From: Clostridia bacterium
Lineage (GTDB): Bacteria; Bacillota; Clostridia; Christensenellales; Aristaeellaceae
Direction: 5' to 3'
Length of the DNA: 47,263 nt
Assembly (NCBI GenBank): GCA_017434085.1
Contig: JAFRFY010000037.1
Span: 1-47,263 of the forward strand
The translations under genes and the position numbers were made by a program. Below the pieces are notes generated by a model. That model was given only the letters and a program-made list of their open reading frames with translations. It made no database searches and was not told the DNA's origin. Every line of letters starts with the position of its first letter. Within the stretch, counting starts at the first letter, position 1. Positions 7,038 through 15,072 of the stretch are shown here, in pieces.

Positions 7038-9173
7038 TTACATCAGAGGCTCCATGCCCAGCACGGGATGGCCGACCTCGGTGAGGAAGTTGAGCAGCTC
7101 CTCGGGATCCTCGGTGCAGACGGTCTCATCGGCGATCATGTCGGTGAAGTTGTCGATGCCGTAGAGGTCCTTGGCGGACTCGTTCAGGCGCTCGGCGATC
7201 TGCTCCTTGAGGGCCTTCGGCAGCCAGACGATGCGGGCCAGGCCGCCCTCGGCCTTGATGAACTTCTTGGAGGCGATGAAGTGCTTGCCGTGGCCCATGA
7301 AGCCGGGGGTCTGCACGCCGCCGCCGGTCATGGAGGCCAGCTCGCTAAAGCTCATGCCCATGGGGGTGAGGCCCACGTGCTCGCGGTTGACGATGACCAC
7401 GCCGTTGGACAGGGGCTCGATGCCGCAGATGCACTCGAAGCAGCCGCAGGAGGTCATCGGGTCCTCCATGATGGAGTACAGCGTGACTTGCTCCAGCGCG
7501 CCGTGGGAGTACTTGTTGACGGCCTCGTTGACGTCCTCATAGCGGCCGACGCGCTCGTCGATCATGCGGGTCTTGGGCACGATCTGGCAGGGGCCGTTGG
7601 GGTCGAGCTCATTGGTGGCCTTGGCATCCAGCCAGGACACGGCGCCGCACAGGCCCAGGCGCTCGGGGGTGACGATGCACACGTGGGACGGGGAGAACGC
7701 CTGGCAGAGGATGCAGGTGTAGAACACGTCCACGGACTCGTCGGTCATGCTCTTCAGGCGCTCGTCGCGCAGGTCGAAGACGTGGTTAGCCTCGGCGCGC
7801 AGCTCCTTGACCTTCTCGGGATCGGTGTAGATCTTCACCTGGCACTTGTCCACGACGGTGTCGTACTCGGACTTGATCTTGGCGTAGAGCACCTCGCCGA
7901 TGTGCCTGGCGCGGAAGCCGGCGTCGAAGGAGGCGTTGGACACGCGGATGCGGATCATGTCGCGCTGGCCGGTGTGCATGACGCCCTCGATGCAGTTGAG
8001 GAAGGAGTGGAACTTGCGCTCGAACACGCCCTCGAAGTCGGGCTGCATGGTCTTGCCGGCGACCTCGACGATGTAGGCGATCGGTATCTTCGCGCCCACG
8101 TCAAAGGCGTCGAAGTCGGGGCCCTCCACGGTGATGAGGTGATCCTCGATCTCGTGGGGCTCCCTCATGCGGACCAGCTCGACGCAGTCCACGCGGGAGC
8201 CGTCCATCTCGATGCGCATGTCCTTCTTGCGGATGATCTCGCCCTCGAAGGCGGAGGAGAAGGACACGGGGATGTCGATGTTGGTGACCTTGATCTTGAT
8301 GTCGCGGGCCTCGAGGGAGGTCTCGATCCAGTCCTTGGTGTCCTTGTAGACGATCAGGGACTTCGGCACGGGCCAGGTGGGATCGTGGTCGTCATTGGTG
8401 ATGACCGGGAAGCCCATCTTGATGGCGCCGGCGCCGCAGGCCACGACGATGTCCGCCACGGGCGCGTAGGCGTTGACGAACGCGAAGATGCGCTTGAAGG
8501 TGTAGTCGTGGAACGCCTGGGCGTCGCCGGGCTGGGTCGCGCCGAAGATGAAGGTGGCGCGGCACACCAGGGAGATGATGTGACCCACGGACCAGATGTC
8601 GGGGCCGACGGCCACGGCGCGCACGTTGAAGCCGGTGGTCATGCCCAGGGAGTGCACCTGGTCGATGATGCCGCCGATCATGAATACGAATATGCCGCGG
8701 GCCTGATAGCCCTTGACGGTCTCCAGCGCTTCCTCAGCGGTGGGGGCGGGGCCGATCATGACCACGAAGCCCGGGATGTCGCGGGTGACCAGCGGCACGC
8801 CCAGCTCGCGCACCTCGGCGTCGGAGAAGTGGCCGTGGTACTGGGTGTTCTCGTAGGGGGTGGGGGTGCGGGCGTACTTGCAGGCCTCGATCACCTCGGC
8901 GGCCATGGCGGTGGCGACGCCGGAGTCGAAGATGGACTTGGTGCGGTTCTCGCGGGTCATCATCTTGCGGATCTCGGCGAGAGCGGCCTTCAGCTCGCCC
9001 AGCGTGGTGACCTTGATGCCCAGGTAGGCGTAAATGCAGGCCAGGAAGTAGGCGGTGTCGGGCATTTGCATCGCGGCGTCCTCGCCCAGCTCGGCGATAA
9101 CGGCGTTCAGCTCTTCTTCGGCCTTGAAGTACATTTCATCGGAACCACGGAATACAGTCTGAAACAGTCCCAT
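7038..9173 (-). CDS. acsB: CO-methylating acetyl-CoA synthase (AcsB)
   Basis: Acetyl-CoA synthase, which joins a methyl group from the corrinoid protein, CO from CODH and CoA at the nickel A-cluster. About 711 residues, close to the 729 of characterised AcsB. A-cluster ligands are visible: CILCQAFSPSHVCIVTPERL followed by GLCGAVSWLDA gives the four cysteines of the [4Fe-4S] cubane, and TSCGCFEC gives the Cys-Gly-Cys that holds the distal nickel. The C-terminal GGGVQTPGFMGHGKHFIASK is also family-typical. I place the start at ATG 9173 (MGLFQTVF) because AAAGGA lies 12 bp before it and homologues begin alike; ATG 9194 is possible but has no ribosome binding site. Last gene of the cooS-cooC-acsB operon. 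Confidence 0.96.
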   Translation of the reverse strand: MGLFQTVFRGSDEMYFKAEEELNAVIAELGEDAAMQMPDTAYFLACIYAYLGIKVTTLGELKAALAEIRKMMTRENRTKSIFDSGVATAMAAEVIEACKYARTPTPYENTQYHGHFSDAEVRELGVPLVTRDIPGFVVMIGPAPTAEEALETVKGYQARGIFVFMIGGIIDQVHSLGMTTGFNVRAVAVGPDIWSVGHIISLVCRATFIFGATQPGDAQAFHDYTFKRIFAFVNAYAPVADIVVACGAGAIKMGFPVITNDDHDPTWPVPKSLIVYKDTKDWIETSLEARDIKIKVTNIDIPVSFSSAFEGEIIRKKDMRIEMDGSRVDCVELVRMREPHEIEDHLITVEGPDFDAFDVGAKIPIAYIVEVAGKTMQPDFEGVFERKFHSFLNCIEGVMHTGQRDMIRIRVSNASFDAGFRARHIGEVLYAKIKSEYDTVVDKCQVKIYTDPEKVKELRAEANHVFDLRDERLKSMTDESVDVFYTCILCQAFSPSHVCIVTPERLGLCGAVSWLDAKATNELDPNGPCQIVPKTRMIDERVGRYEDVNEAVNKYSHGALEQVTLYSIMEDPMTSCGCFECICGIEPLSNGVVIVNREHVGLTPMGMSFSELASMTGGGVQTPGFMGHGKHFIASKKFIKAEGGLARIVWLPKALKEQIAERLNESAKDLYGIDNFTDMIADETVCTEDPEELLNFLTEVGHPVLGMEPLM

Positions 9174-9212
9174 GTATGCTAACATTCCTTTCATGATAGA
9201 TTCTGTTGAGTG

Positions 9213-9983
9213 CTACGCTTTTTCAGCATCGATCCTTGCCTTGATGGCGCGAATCTCCTCGACGGTATGGGGGCTGGTGTCGTAGGGCGACATGCCGCGC
9301 CGGTCCGCGTCGATCACCTCGCCGGAGTAGTGGATGAAGCCCAGGAGCGCGTCTTCGGGGATGCGCTGTTTCAAAAAAGCCTCATCCTGCGCGTCGCGCA
9401 CCTTGTTGGCCACCACGCGCACCCGGTGGATGCCGATGTCGGCGGCGAGTTGCCTGACCTTCGTGTAGGTCTGTATGCTGCGGGCGCCGGGCTCGATGAC
9501 CACGATGAACTGGTCCATCATGCTGGCGGTGCCGCGGCCCAGGTGCTCCAGCCCGGCCTCCATGTCCATGATCACCACGTCGTCCTTGCGGAACACGAGG
9601 GAGGACAGTATGGCCTTGAGCATCACGTGCTCGGGGCACACACAGCCGGAGCCGCCGGTTTCCACCGTGCCCATGACCAGCAGCTTCACGCCGTTGATCT
9701 CGCGGGCGTAGGCGTCGGGGATATCGCTCACCTGCGGATTGAGCTTGAAGAACTTGTTGAGGTTGTTCGCGCCGGTGCGCTCCTCAACCAGCTTGCGCAT
9801 TCTGGAAATCGGGGTGATGGCGTTGACCTCCTCCTCCGAAAAGCCCAGCGCCAGGCCCAGGTTCGCGTCCGGGTCCACATCCGCGGCCAGCACGGTGCGG
9901 CCCTCGTCGGCGTAGAGCCGCGCGAGCACGGCGGAGAGTGTGGTCTTGCCGACCCCGCCCTTTCCGGTGATGGCTACCTTCAT
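9213..9983 (-). CDS. cooC: CODH nickel-insertion ATPase, CooC/AcsF type
   Basis: 256-residue MinD/SIMIBI-class P-loop ATPase that matures nickel CO dehydrogenase or acetyl-CoA synthase. It has the deviant Walker A GKGGVGKTTLSAVLARLY at residues 7-24, the switch segment DVDPDANLGLALG, a CVC pair near residue 113 that in CooC proteins binds metal at the dimer interface, and VVIMDMEAGLEHLGRG as Walker B and switch II. It lies between cooS and acsB with short gaps (48 and 39 bp), so the three are one operon. Whether it serves CooS, AcsB or both cannot be told from sequence. Confidence 0.95.
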   Translation of the reverse strand: MKVAITGKGGVGKTTLSAVLARLYADEGRTVLAADVDPDANLGLALGFSEEEVNAITPISRMRKLVEERTGANNLNKFFKLNPQVSDIPDAYAREINGVKLLVMGTVETGGSGCVCPEHVMLKAILSSLVFRKDDVVIMDMEAGLEHLGRGTASMMDQFIVVIEPGARSIQTYTKVRQLAADIGIHRVRVVANKVRDAQDEAFLKQRIPEDALLGFIHYSGEVIDADRRGMSPYDTSPHTVEEIRAIKARIDAEKA

Positions 9984-10031
9984 GCTTCGCTCAATCCTTC
10001 CGATATTATAGTGACAGGGAAGCCCTGTTTG

Positions 10032-11930
10032 TCAGATGCCCAGCGCGACGCGCTTCTCTTCGATGCGCTCGATCATCTCGTCGCCCATCTTCTCAATATC
10101 GAGCTCGACGGTGAAGTTCGCGCCGACCCAATCCTTGATGCTGCCCTGCAACAGCGCCTCCACGCCGGGGCCGCCCTTGGTGTAGGGGTTGACGCCCAGG
10201 AAGGTGTCGATGCCGGTGGCGACGACGTAGTTGCCGATGGAGACCGCCTTCTCGGACATGTACTCGGGGGCGCAGCCCACGACGGGGATCTCACAGATGT
10301 CGATGCCCCAGTCCTTGGCGATATCGGCGGCCAGAATCATCATGCGGGAAATGTCCACGCAGGAGCCCATATGCAGAACCGGCGGGATGTCCACCAGCTG
10401 GCAGACGCGCTTCAGGCCCTCGCCGCACAGCTCCTTGGCCTCCTTGCTCAGCAGGCCCGCCTTGCCGGCGGCCTGGGCGGAGCAGCCGGAGACGATGACG
10501 ATGATGTCGTTGGCGATGAGCTTCTTCATCAGCTCGACGTGGGCGTAGTCGGGACGCACGCGGGGGTTGTTGCAGCCCACCAGCGCGACCGCGCCGCGCA
10601 GCACGCCGGACTTCACGCACTGGATCAGCGGGATCATGGTGTTGATCGGATCCAGGTGGCTGTTGGTGACGCCGTCCAGGCACTTCTTGATGGCCTCGAC
10701 GGAGTAGCCGACGGTGGCGTTGGTCTTGAGCTGGGGAATGTGCACCAGCTCCGGCTTGCGGTTCTTGAAGTTGCGCACGGCCATCTCCACGATCTTGCGG
10801 GCGTTCGCGCCGGCGTTGGCTTCTTCAAACTTAATGAAATCGGAATCGGGCATCTGCGCGATTTCGGAGGTGGTGATGAACTTGGTGTGGAAGCACTTCG
10901 AGAGCGGGCCCAGGGCGGGGAAGATGCACTGCACGTCCACCACGATGGCCTCGCAGGCGCCGGTCAGCACCACGTTCTCCTGCTGGAGGAAGTTGCCGGC
11001 CATCGGGATGCCGTGGCGCATGGCGACCTCGTTGGCGGTGCAGCACACGCCGCAGACGTTGATGCCCTTCGCGCCCATCTCCTTGGCCAGGGCGACCATC
11101 TCGGGATCCTGCGCGTAGAACACGACCATTTCGGACAGCGACGGGTCGTGGCCGTGGACGATGATGTTGACCATGTCCTCTTCCATGACGCCCAGGTTGG
11201 CGTTGGTGTCAATGGGCTTGGGGGTGCCGAAGAGCACGTCGGAGAACTCGGTACCCATCATGGAGCCGCCCCAGCCGTCGGACAGGCCGGCGCGCAGGGA
11301 CTGGCGCACCAGCGCCTCCGCCTTGGAGGAACAGCCCATGTGGGTCATGTGCATGGACTGGGAGACCTCGCGGTCGATGGCGCGGGGCTCGATCTCGGCG
11401 TCGTGCCAGACCTTCTGGCGCACCTCGGGGGCGCGCTTCAGGAAGCGCTGGATGCCGAAGGGCTTGCCGTACTCCATCAGGCCGGTCTCGGCGACCTCAT
11501 GGGCGAGGTCGTAGATGTCGCGGCCCTCGGTCTCGATATCCCATTCCTTGGCGATGCGGATCAGCTTCTCCGGGTCCTTGACCTGGTAGTCGCCGCCCTC
11601 CCTGGCCAGGTAGAGCACATTGGCGATGTTGCGGCCGTGGTCGGAGTGGGTCGCGGCGCCGCCGGCGGTGAAGCGGAGGTAGTTGCGGCCGACGATGCCG
11701 TCGCGGTCGCAGCCGCAGATACCGCGGGGCGCCTTGGGGGTGATGCGGCAGGGGCCCATGGTGCAGATGCGGCAGCAGATGCCCTCTTCGCCGAACTTAC
11801 AGTGCGGGGTCTGATTCTTCACGCGCTGCTGCCAGGTGTCGGCGCCGACCTTCTGCGCGGTTTCGAGCAGACGGTTGGTCGCGGCTTCCATCTCTTCGAG
11901 AGTGATGAAGGTTTTGGTGATCTCGCTCAA
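10032..11930 (-). CDS. cooS: Anaerobic carbon monoxide dehydrogenase catalytic subunit
   Basis: Nickel CO dehydrogenase of about 632 residues; interconverts CO2 and CO with ferredoxin as electron partner. Cluster B and D cysteines are in CKFGEEGICCRICTMGPCRI near the N-terminus and GICGCDRDGIVGRN. C-cluster ligands are in VHGHDPSLSEM (His), NVCGVCCTANEVAMRHG, LTGACEAIVVDVQC, VGCNNPRVRPDY, VSGCSAQAAGKAG and LHMGSCVDISR. The frame is open up to 12080, but the upstream part is not family-like; a TTG at 11930 with GGGAGG 8 bp before it gives the normal length, so I use it. First gene of the cooS-cooC-acsB operon, with a 160-nt leader and divergent from the ferredoxin gene. Confidence 0.96.
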   Translation of the reverse strand: MSEITKTFITLEEMEAATNRLLETAQKVGADTWQQRVKNQTPHCKFGEEGICCRICTMGPCRITPKAPRGICGCDRDGIVGRNYLRFTAGGAATHSDHGRNIANVLYLAREGGDYQVKDPEKLIRIAKEWDIETEGRDIYDLAHEVAETGLMEYGKPFGIQRFLKRAPEVRQKVWHDAEIEPRAIDREVSQSMHMTHMGCSSKAEALVRQSLRAGLSDGWGGSMMGTEFSDVLFGTPKPIDTNANLGVMEEDMVNIIVHGHDPSLSEMVVFYAQDPEMVALAKEMGAKGINVCGVCCTANEVAMRHGIPMAGNFLQQENVVLTGACEAIVVDVQCIFPALGPLSKCFHTKFITTSEIAQMPDSDFIKFEEANAGANARKIVEMAVRNFKNRKPELVHIPQLKTNATVGYSVEAIKKCLDGVTNSHLDPINTMIPLIQCVKSGVLRGAVALVGCNNPRVRPDYAHVELMKKLIANDIIVIVSGCSAQAAGKAGLLSKEAKELCGEGLKRVCQLVDIPPVLHMGSCVDISRMMILAADIAKDWGIDICEIPVVGCAPEYMSEKAVSIGNYVVATGIDTFLGVNPYTKGGPGVEALLQGSIKDWVGANFTVELDIEKMGDEMIERIEEKRVALGI

Positions 11931-12100
11931 TTTGATTTCCTCCCAAATCTTATTAGGCTTGCAACAAAGGATCGGGGCGTCGCCCCACGGCACGCGCACA
12001 CACAAAAGGCCCACGGAAATATGCGCTCCACACAGTGAAGCCATAAACCCTTGAGCGATGCGCAAACCGTGACTGCACACACCAATCCACGGTCAAATTT

Positions 12101-12129
12101 ATTTTATCAAATGCCTGTCACAAAGTCAA
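12101..12129 (-). promoter_or_regulatory. Promoter of the cooS operon
   Basis: On the - strand TTGACT (12124-12129), 17 bp, TAAAAT (12101-12106): one mismatch from consensus in each box. Transcription would start near 12094, giving a leader of about 160 nt before the TTG start. The leader contains a small GGGGC-GAC-GCCCC hairpin and no riboswitch that I recognise. Confidence 0.7.
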
Positions 12130-12178
12130 GGTCATATCCCCCCCTGGGGCATAGCGGAAGCCCCATATTTCAATAAAT

Positions 12179-12221
12179 CCGTGTAAAATTACGATGAATG
12201 CAACCGTTCCGTGTAACGGTT
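12179..12221. promoter_or_regulatory. Inverted repeat and spaced direct repeats between cooS and ferredoxin
   Basis: AACCGTT (12202-12208) and AACGGTT (12215-12221) form a perfect 7-bp inverted repeat with a 6-base gap. CCGTGTAA occurs at 12179-12186 and again at 12209-12216, 30 bp apart, close to three helical turns. The elements lie behind the cooS promoter and about 25 bp upstream of the ferredoxin -35 box, a plausible regulator site for both. The rest of the 378-bp gap between the two start codons (11931-12308) holds only the two promoters and a 6-bp GC hairpin at 12135-12155. Confidence 0.45.
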
Positions 12222-12245
12222 AGATATCACTAAATTAAGTTAGCA

Positions 12246-12275
12246 TTTACAAATATGCCCCTGCTCCTGTATAAT
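12246..12275 (+). promoter_or_regulatory. Promoter of the ferredoxin gene
   Basis: TTTACA (12246-12251), 18 bp, TATAAT (12270-12275), with a start expected near 12282 and the ribosome binding site GGGAGG at 12295-12300. A second TATAAT at 12287 has no matching -35 box. Confidence 0.7.
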
Positions 12276-12308
12276 GGTGACACTACTATAATTTGGGAGG
12301 TAATCCTC

Positions 12309-12689
12309 ATGAAGAAACTGGCGGTCAAAAAGGGCATCGAGTGCATGGCGTGTCTAAGCTGTGTGCGCGCGTGCTCGGAGGCGTTCTACAAGGTGTTCGA
12401 TCCGGCGAAGAGCTGCATACAGATCGTGGACAACAAGGGCGACGTGAAGGTCAAGACCTGCATACAGTGCGGCAAGTGCGCCCGCACCTGTCCCAACAAC
12501 GCCATCAGCCAGAACCCCAAGACCGGCGTGTATATGATCAATAAAAAGCTGTGCACCGCCTGCGGCGAGTGCGTGAAGGCCTGCCCGATGCAGGTCATGA
12601 CCCTGGGTGAAACCGCCACCAAGTGCATCGCCTGCGGCATCTGCGCCAAGGCCTGCCCGATGGAGCTGCTCGAGATCATCGAAAAGTAA
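12309..12689 (+). CDS. Four-cluster [4Fe-4S] ferredoxin, probable CODH partner
   Basis: 126-residue protein made almost wholly of four iron-sulphur motifs: CMACLSCVRAC (residues about 12-22), CIQCGKCARTC (about 55-65), CTACGECVKAC (about 83-93) and CIACGICAKAC (about 108-118), so up to four [4Fe-4S] clusters. CooF-type electron carriers of CO dehydrogenases also carry four such motifs, though they are usually longer. Divergent transcription from cooS makes it a good candidate for the electron acceptor or donor of this CODH, which is inference. ATG 12309 is preceded by GGGAGG at 8 bp. A 10-bp hairpin follows before the MoxR gene. Confidence 0.9.
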   Translation: MKKLAVKKGIECMACLSCVRACSEAFYKVFDPAKSCIQIVDNKGDVKVKTCIQCGKCARTCPNNAISQNPKTGVYMINKKLCTACGECVKACPMQVMTLGETATKCIACGICAKACPMELLEIIEK

Positions 12690-12705
12690 GGGATCCCGCC
12701 CCCCT

Positions 12706-12737
12706 CCAGCCCGCGACGTTGTGGACGCGCGGGCTGG
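12706..12737 (+). other. GC-rich hairpin after the ferredoxin gene
   Basis: Perfect 10-bp inverted repeat CCAGCCCGCG / CGCGGGCTGG with a 12-base loop, 16 bp after the ferredoxin stop. There is no T-run, so I read it as a partial terminator or an mRNA-stabilising hairpin that sets the ferredoxin level apart from the MoxR-VWA genes downstream. Confidence 0.5.
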
Positions 12738-12795
12738 AAACATATCTAAAACCGCACTCTTTTCTCTGCACTCTGTAAAGAAGGGAAGTGGTCCC

Positions 12796-13656
12796 TTGCG
12801 GGACGCATTGAACGCGCTGAAGGCAAAACTGAACGGGGAAAACTACATCGCGGACGACGCGCTGGCGGCCACGCTGTACATCGCCATGCAGCTGAACCGG
12901 CCGCTGTTGATCGAGGGCGCGGCGGGCGTGGGCAAGACGGAGGTGGCCAAGGCGGCGGCCCGGGCCTTCGAGCGCCCGCTCATCCGCCTGCAGTGCTACG
13001 AGGGACTGGACGAATCCAAGGCGCTTTACGAGTGGAACTATCAAAAGCAGCTTCTGTCCATACAGATGAACCGGGACGGCGGCCAGCGGGTGGAGGACCT
13101 CTTCGGCGAGGAATACCTGCTGGAGCGGCCGCTTTTGAAGTCCATACGCTCGGAGGAGCCGGTGGTGCTGCTGATCGACGAGATCGACAAGGCCGACGCC
13201 GAGTTCGAGGCCTTCCTGCTGGAGCTTTTAAGCGAGATGCAGGTCACCATCCCCGAGTACGGCACCGTGTGCGCCCGCAGCGTGCCCTTCATCGTGCTCA
13301 CCAGCAACCACACCCGCCCGCTGTCCGAGGCGCTGCGCCGCCGGTGCGCGTACCTCTACCTGGAGTACCCGGACGTCGAGCGGGAGATCAAAATCCTGCG
13401 GGCGAAGCGCCCCGGGCTTTCCGAGGCGCTGGCGACCCAGGTGGCCCGGGCGGTGGCGTACCTCCGGCAGTCGGAGGCGGTGACCAAGAAGCCCTCCGTG
13501 GCGGAGGCGCTGGACTGGGCCATGGCGCTGCAGGCGCTGGGCGCGGACGAGCTGGACGATGAAAACCTCGCCCAGACCCTGGGCTTTGCGCTCAAGAACA
13601 ACGACGATATGCGGGAGATCATGGCCGATGACGATTTTATCCGCGCGATTATGTAG
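12796..13656 (+). CDS. MoxR/CoxD-type AAA+ ATPase
   Basis: 286-residue AAA+ ATPase of the MoxR group, chaperone-like ATPases that work with VWA-domain proteins to insert metal cofactors or remodel complexes. Walker A is EGAAGVGKTEVAKAAA, Walker B is VVLLIDEIDKAD, and sensor 1 is FIVLTSNHTRPLSEALRRRC. The open frame extends back to 12607 over the ferredoxin 3' end, but that stretch is a frame shadow. TTG 12796, preceded by AAGGGAAG, starts right where the family homology starts. The stop overlaps the next gene, as in moxR-VWA pairs generally. Placement beside CODH recalls CoxD of aerobic CODH clusters. Confidence 0.88.
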   Translation: MRDALNALKAKLNGENYIADDALAATLYIAMQLNRPLLIEGAAGVGKTEVAKAAARAFERPLIRLQCYEGLDESKALYEWNYQKQLLSIQMNRDGGQRVEDLFGEEYLLERPLLKSIRSEEPVVLLIDEIDKADAEFEAFLLELLSEMQVTIPEYGTVCARSVPFIVLTSNHTRPLSEALRRRCAYLYLEYPDVEREIKILRAKRPGLSEALATQVARAVAYLRQSEAVTKKPSVAEALDWAMALQALGADELDDENLAQTLGFALKNNDDMREIMADDDFIRAIM

Positions 13657-14968
13657 GCATCACGGCGATTGCGGGGGCTGCGGCCGGTGCGGCTGCGATA
13701 AGCCGGAGGATGTCCTGCTCGACCGCATGGTGCGCTTCGTCAACGACCTGCGCGCCCAGGGCATGACCGTCGGCATACGGGAGACGGAGGACATGCTGCG
13801 GGCGCTTTCGCTGGTGGGCTTCGAGGACCGGGACGCCGTGCGCGCCGCGATGCGCGCCATACTGGCGGGCACCCGGCGGGAGCAGGAGACCTTCGACCGG
13901 CTGTTCGAGCTGTACTTCGTGCCGGCGGAGGCGTTTGAGGCGAACCGGCAGGCCATGGCCGAGGCGCGGCGGGAGATGGAACAGCGCCGCCGGGAGATGG
14001 AGGAGACGCTGACCGTGGACGGCAGGCCCATCGAATTCCGGGACGATTTGAAGGATGTCTACGCGCGGATGCCCCAGTCCGAGCGCGACCGGCTGCGGGA
14101 CATCGCGGACAAATTCTCCGAGAAGATGGCGCACGCGCCGAAGCTGTACGAGGGCTTCATACGCTCGGTGTTCATGAAGAGCCTGCTGGAGCAGCAGATG
14201 GTGCTGGAGGATGCCGCCGAGGGCGCGATGCGGCAGGACAGCGACGCCGACATGATGTTTCGGGACATCTCCAACTTCAAGGACAGCGAGATCCCCCGGG
14301 CGTACCAGCTCATCGACCAGGTGACCCGCCGCATCAACGGGGACATCGTGGCGCGACGCCGGGCCGCGGGGCGCGCCGCGGCGCTGGACTTTAAGCGCAC
14401 CATCCGCGCGGGGCTGTCCACCGGCGGGGCGCTGTGCCGCCTGCATCACAAGAAGCGCCACAGCCGCCGCAAGCGCGTGGTGATGCTGTGCGACGTGTCC
14501 GCGTCCATGATGCAGTTCTCGGAGTTCGCCATACGCTTTATAAAGTCCCTGTCGGAGGTGTCCGACCATTCCGAGATATTCCTGTTCTCCGAGCAGGTGC
14601 AGCGGGTGAACCCCTTCGCGCTGCAGGACATGAGCCTGTTCACCGCCTACGTGCGCTCCTCCGGCGTGTGGGGCAGGGGAACCAACATCGGGCGCGCGCT
14701 GGAGGCGGTGCTGGCGGCGAACCCGCCGGTACTCGGTCCCGGCGCGGTGCTGATCGTGCTGTCCGACGCCAAGACGGTGGATTTGAACCGCGCCGAGGCC
14801 GCCCTCGTCAAGGCGTCGCGGCAGGCCGGCAGCGTGGTGTGGATGAACCCCATCCCCGAGGCCAAGTGGCCGTACCTCAAGGGCGTCACCCGGCTCAGGC
14901 CCCATTGCAGCATGGTGCCCTGCGGCACGCTGGACGCGCTGGCGCGGGCGTGCGCGAGGTTGGTATAG
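13628..14968 (+). CDS. VWA domain protein, CoxE-like
   Basis: About 446 residues. The C-terminal third is a von Willebrand A domain with an intact MIDAS: DVSASM (near residue 287), a later Thr in GRGTNIGRALEA, and the Asp of LIVLSDAKTVD. The upstream part is long, charged and helical, as in CoxE-like proteins that pair with MoxR/CoxD ATPases. Near the N-terminus lies a compact HHGDCGGCGRCGCDK stretch with four cysteines, able to bind metal if translated. That depends on the start: ATG 13628 (used here, overlapping the MoxR gene by 29 bp) includes it, while ATG 13727 would not. A 7-bp hairpin overlaps the stop codon (14962-14982). Substrate unknown; a role in CODH/ACS maturation is a guess from position. 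Confidence 0.82.
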   Translation: MTILSARLCRHHGDCGGCGRCGCDKPEDVLLDRMVRFVNDLRAQGMTVGIRETEDMLRALSLVGFEDRDAVRAAMRAILAGTRREQETFDRLFELYFVPAEAFEANRQAMAEARREMEQRRREMEETLTVDGRPIEFRDDLKDVYARMPQSERDRLRDIADKFSEKMAHAPKLYEGFIRSVFMKSLLEQQMVLEDAAEGAMRQDSDADMMFRDISNFKDSEIPRAYQLIDQVTRRINGDIVARRRAAGRAAALDFKRTIRAGLSTGGALCRLHHKKRHSRRKRVVMLCDVSASMMQFSEFAIRFIKSLSEVSDHSEIFLFSEQVQRVNPFALQDMSLFTAYVRSSGVWGRGTNIGRALEAVLAANPPVLGPGAVLIVLSDAKTVDLNRAEAALVKASRQAGSVVWMNPIPEAKWPYLKGVTRLRPHCSMVPCGTLDALARACARLV

Positions 14969-15072
14969 GTTCAGTCTATACCACAACATAATAACAATAT
15001 ATAGATTATAACGCTGTTTCTTAACCTTGGTGAAGTACAATAAAAAAGACCACTGATCAGGGAGAGAAGCGC

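Noticed and set aside
6897-9182. 761-codon + strand frame opposite acsB
   Set aside because: Composition is a mirror of GC-rich codons (Ala, Val, Gly, His, Leu, Asp only), it has no ribosome binding site, and the opposite strand carries complete AcsB.
9210-12038. 942-codon + strand frame opposite cooC and cooS
   Set aside because: It runs across two real genes and their gap and has the same shadow composition; stop-free only because of high GC third positions.
11931-12080. Longer cooS start at 12080
   Set aside because: The extra residues do not look like the family; the TTG at 11930 has a strong ribosome binding site and gives normal length.
12607-12795. Longer MoxR start at 12607
   Set aside because: That stretch is another frame of the ferredoxin gene and of a hairpin; family similarity begins at the TTG at 12796.
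14969-15072. SAM riboswitch or T-box upstream of metA
   Set aside because: The gap is only 104 bp, AT-rich, and shows none of the conserved stems of either class.
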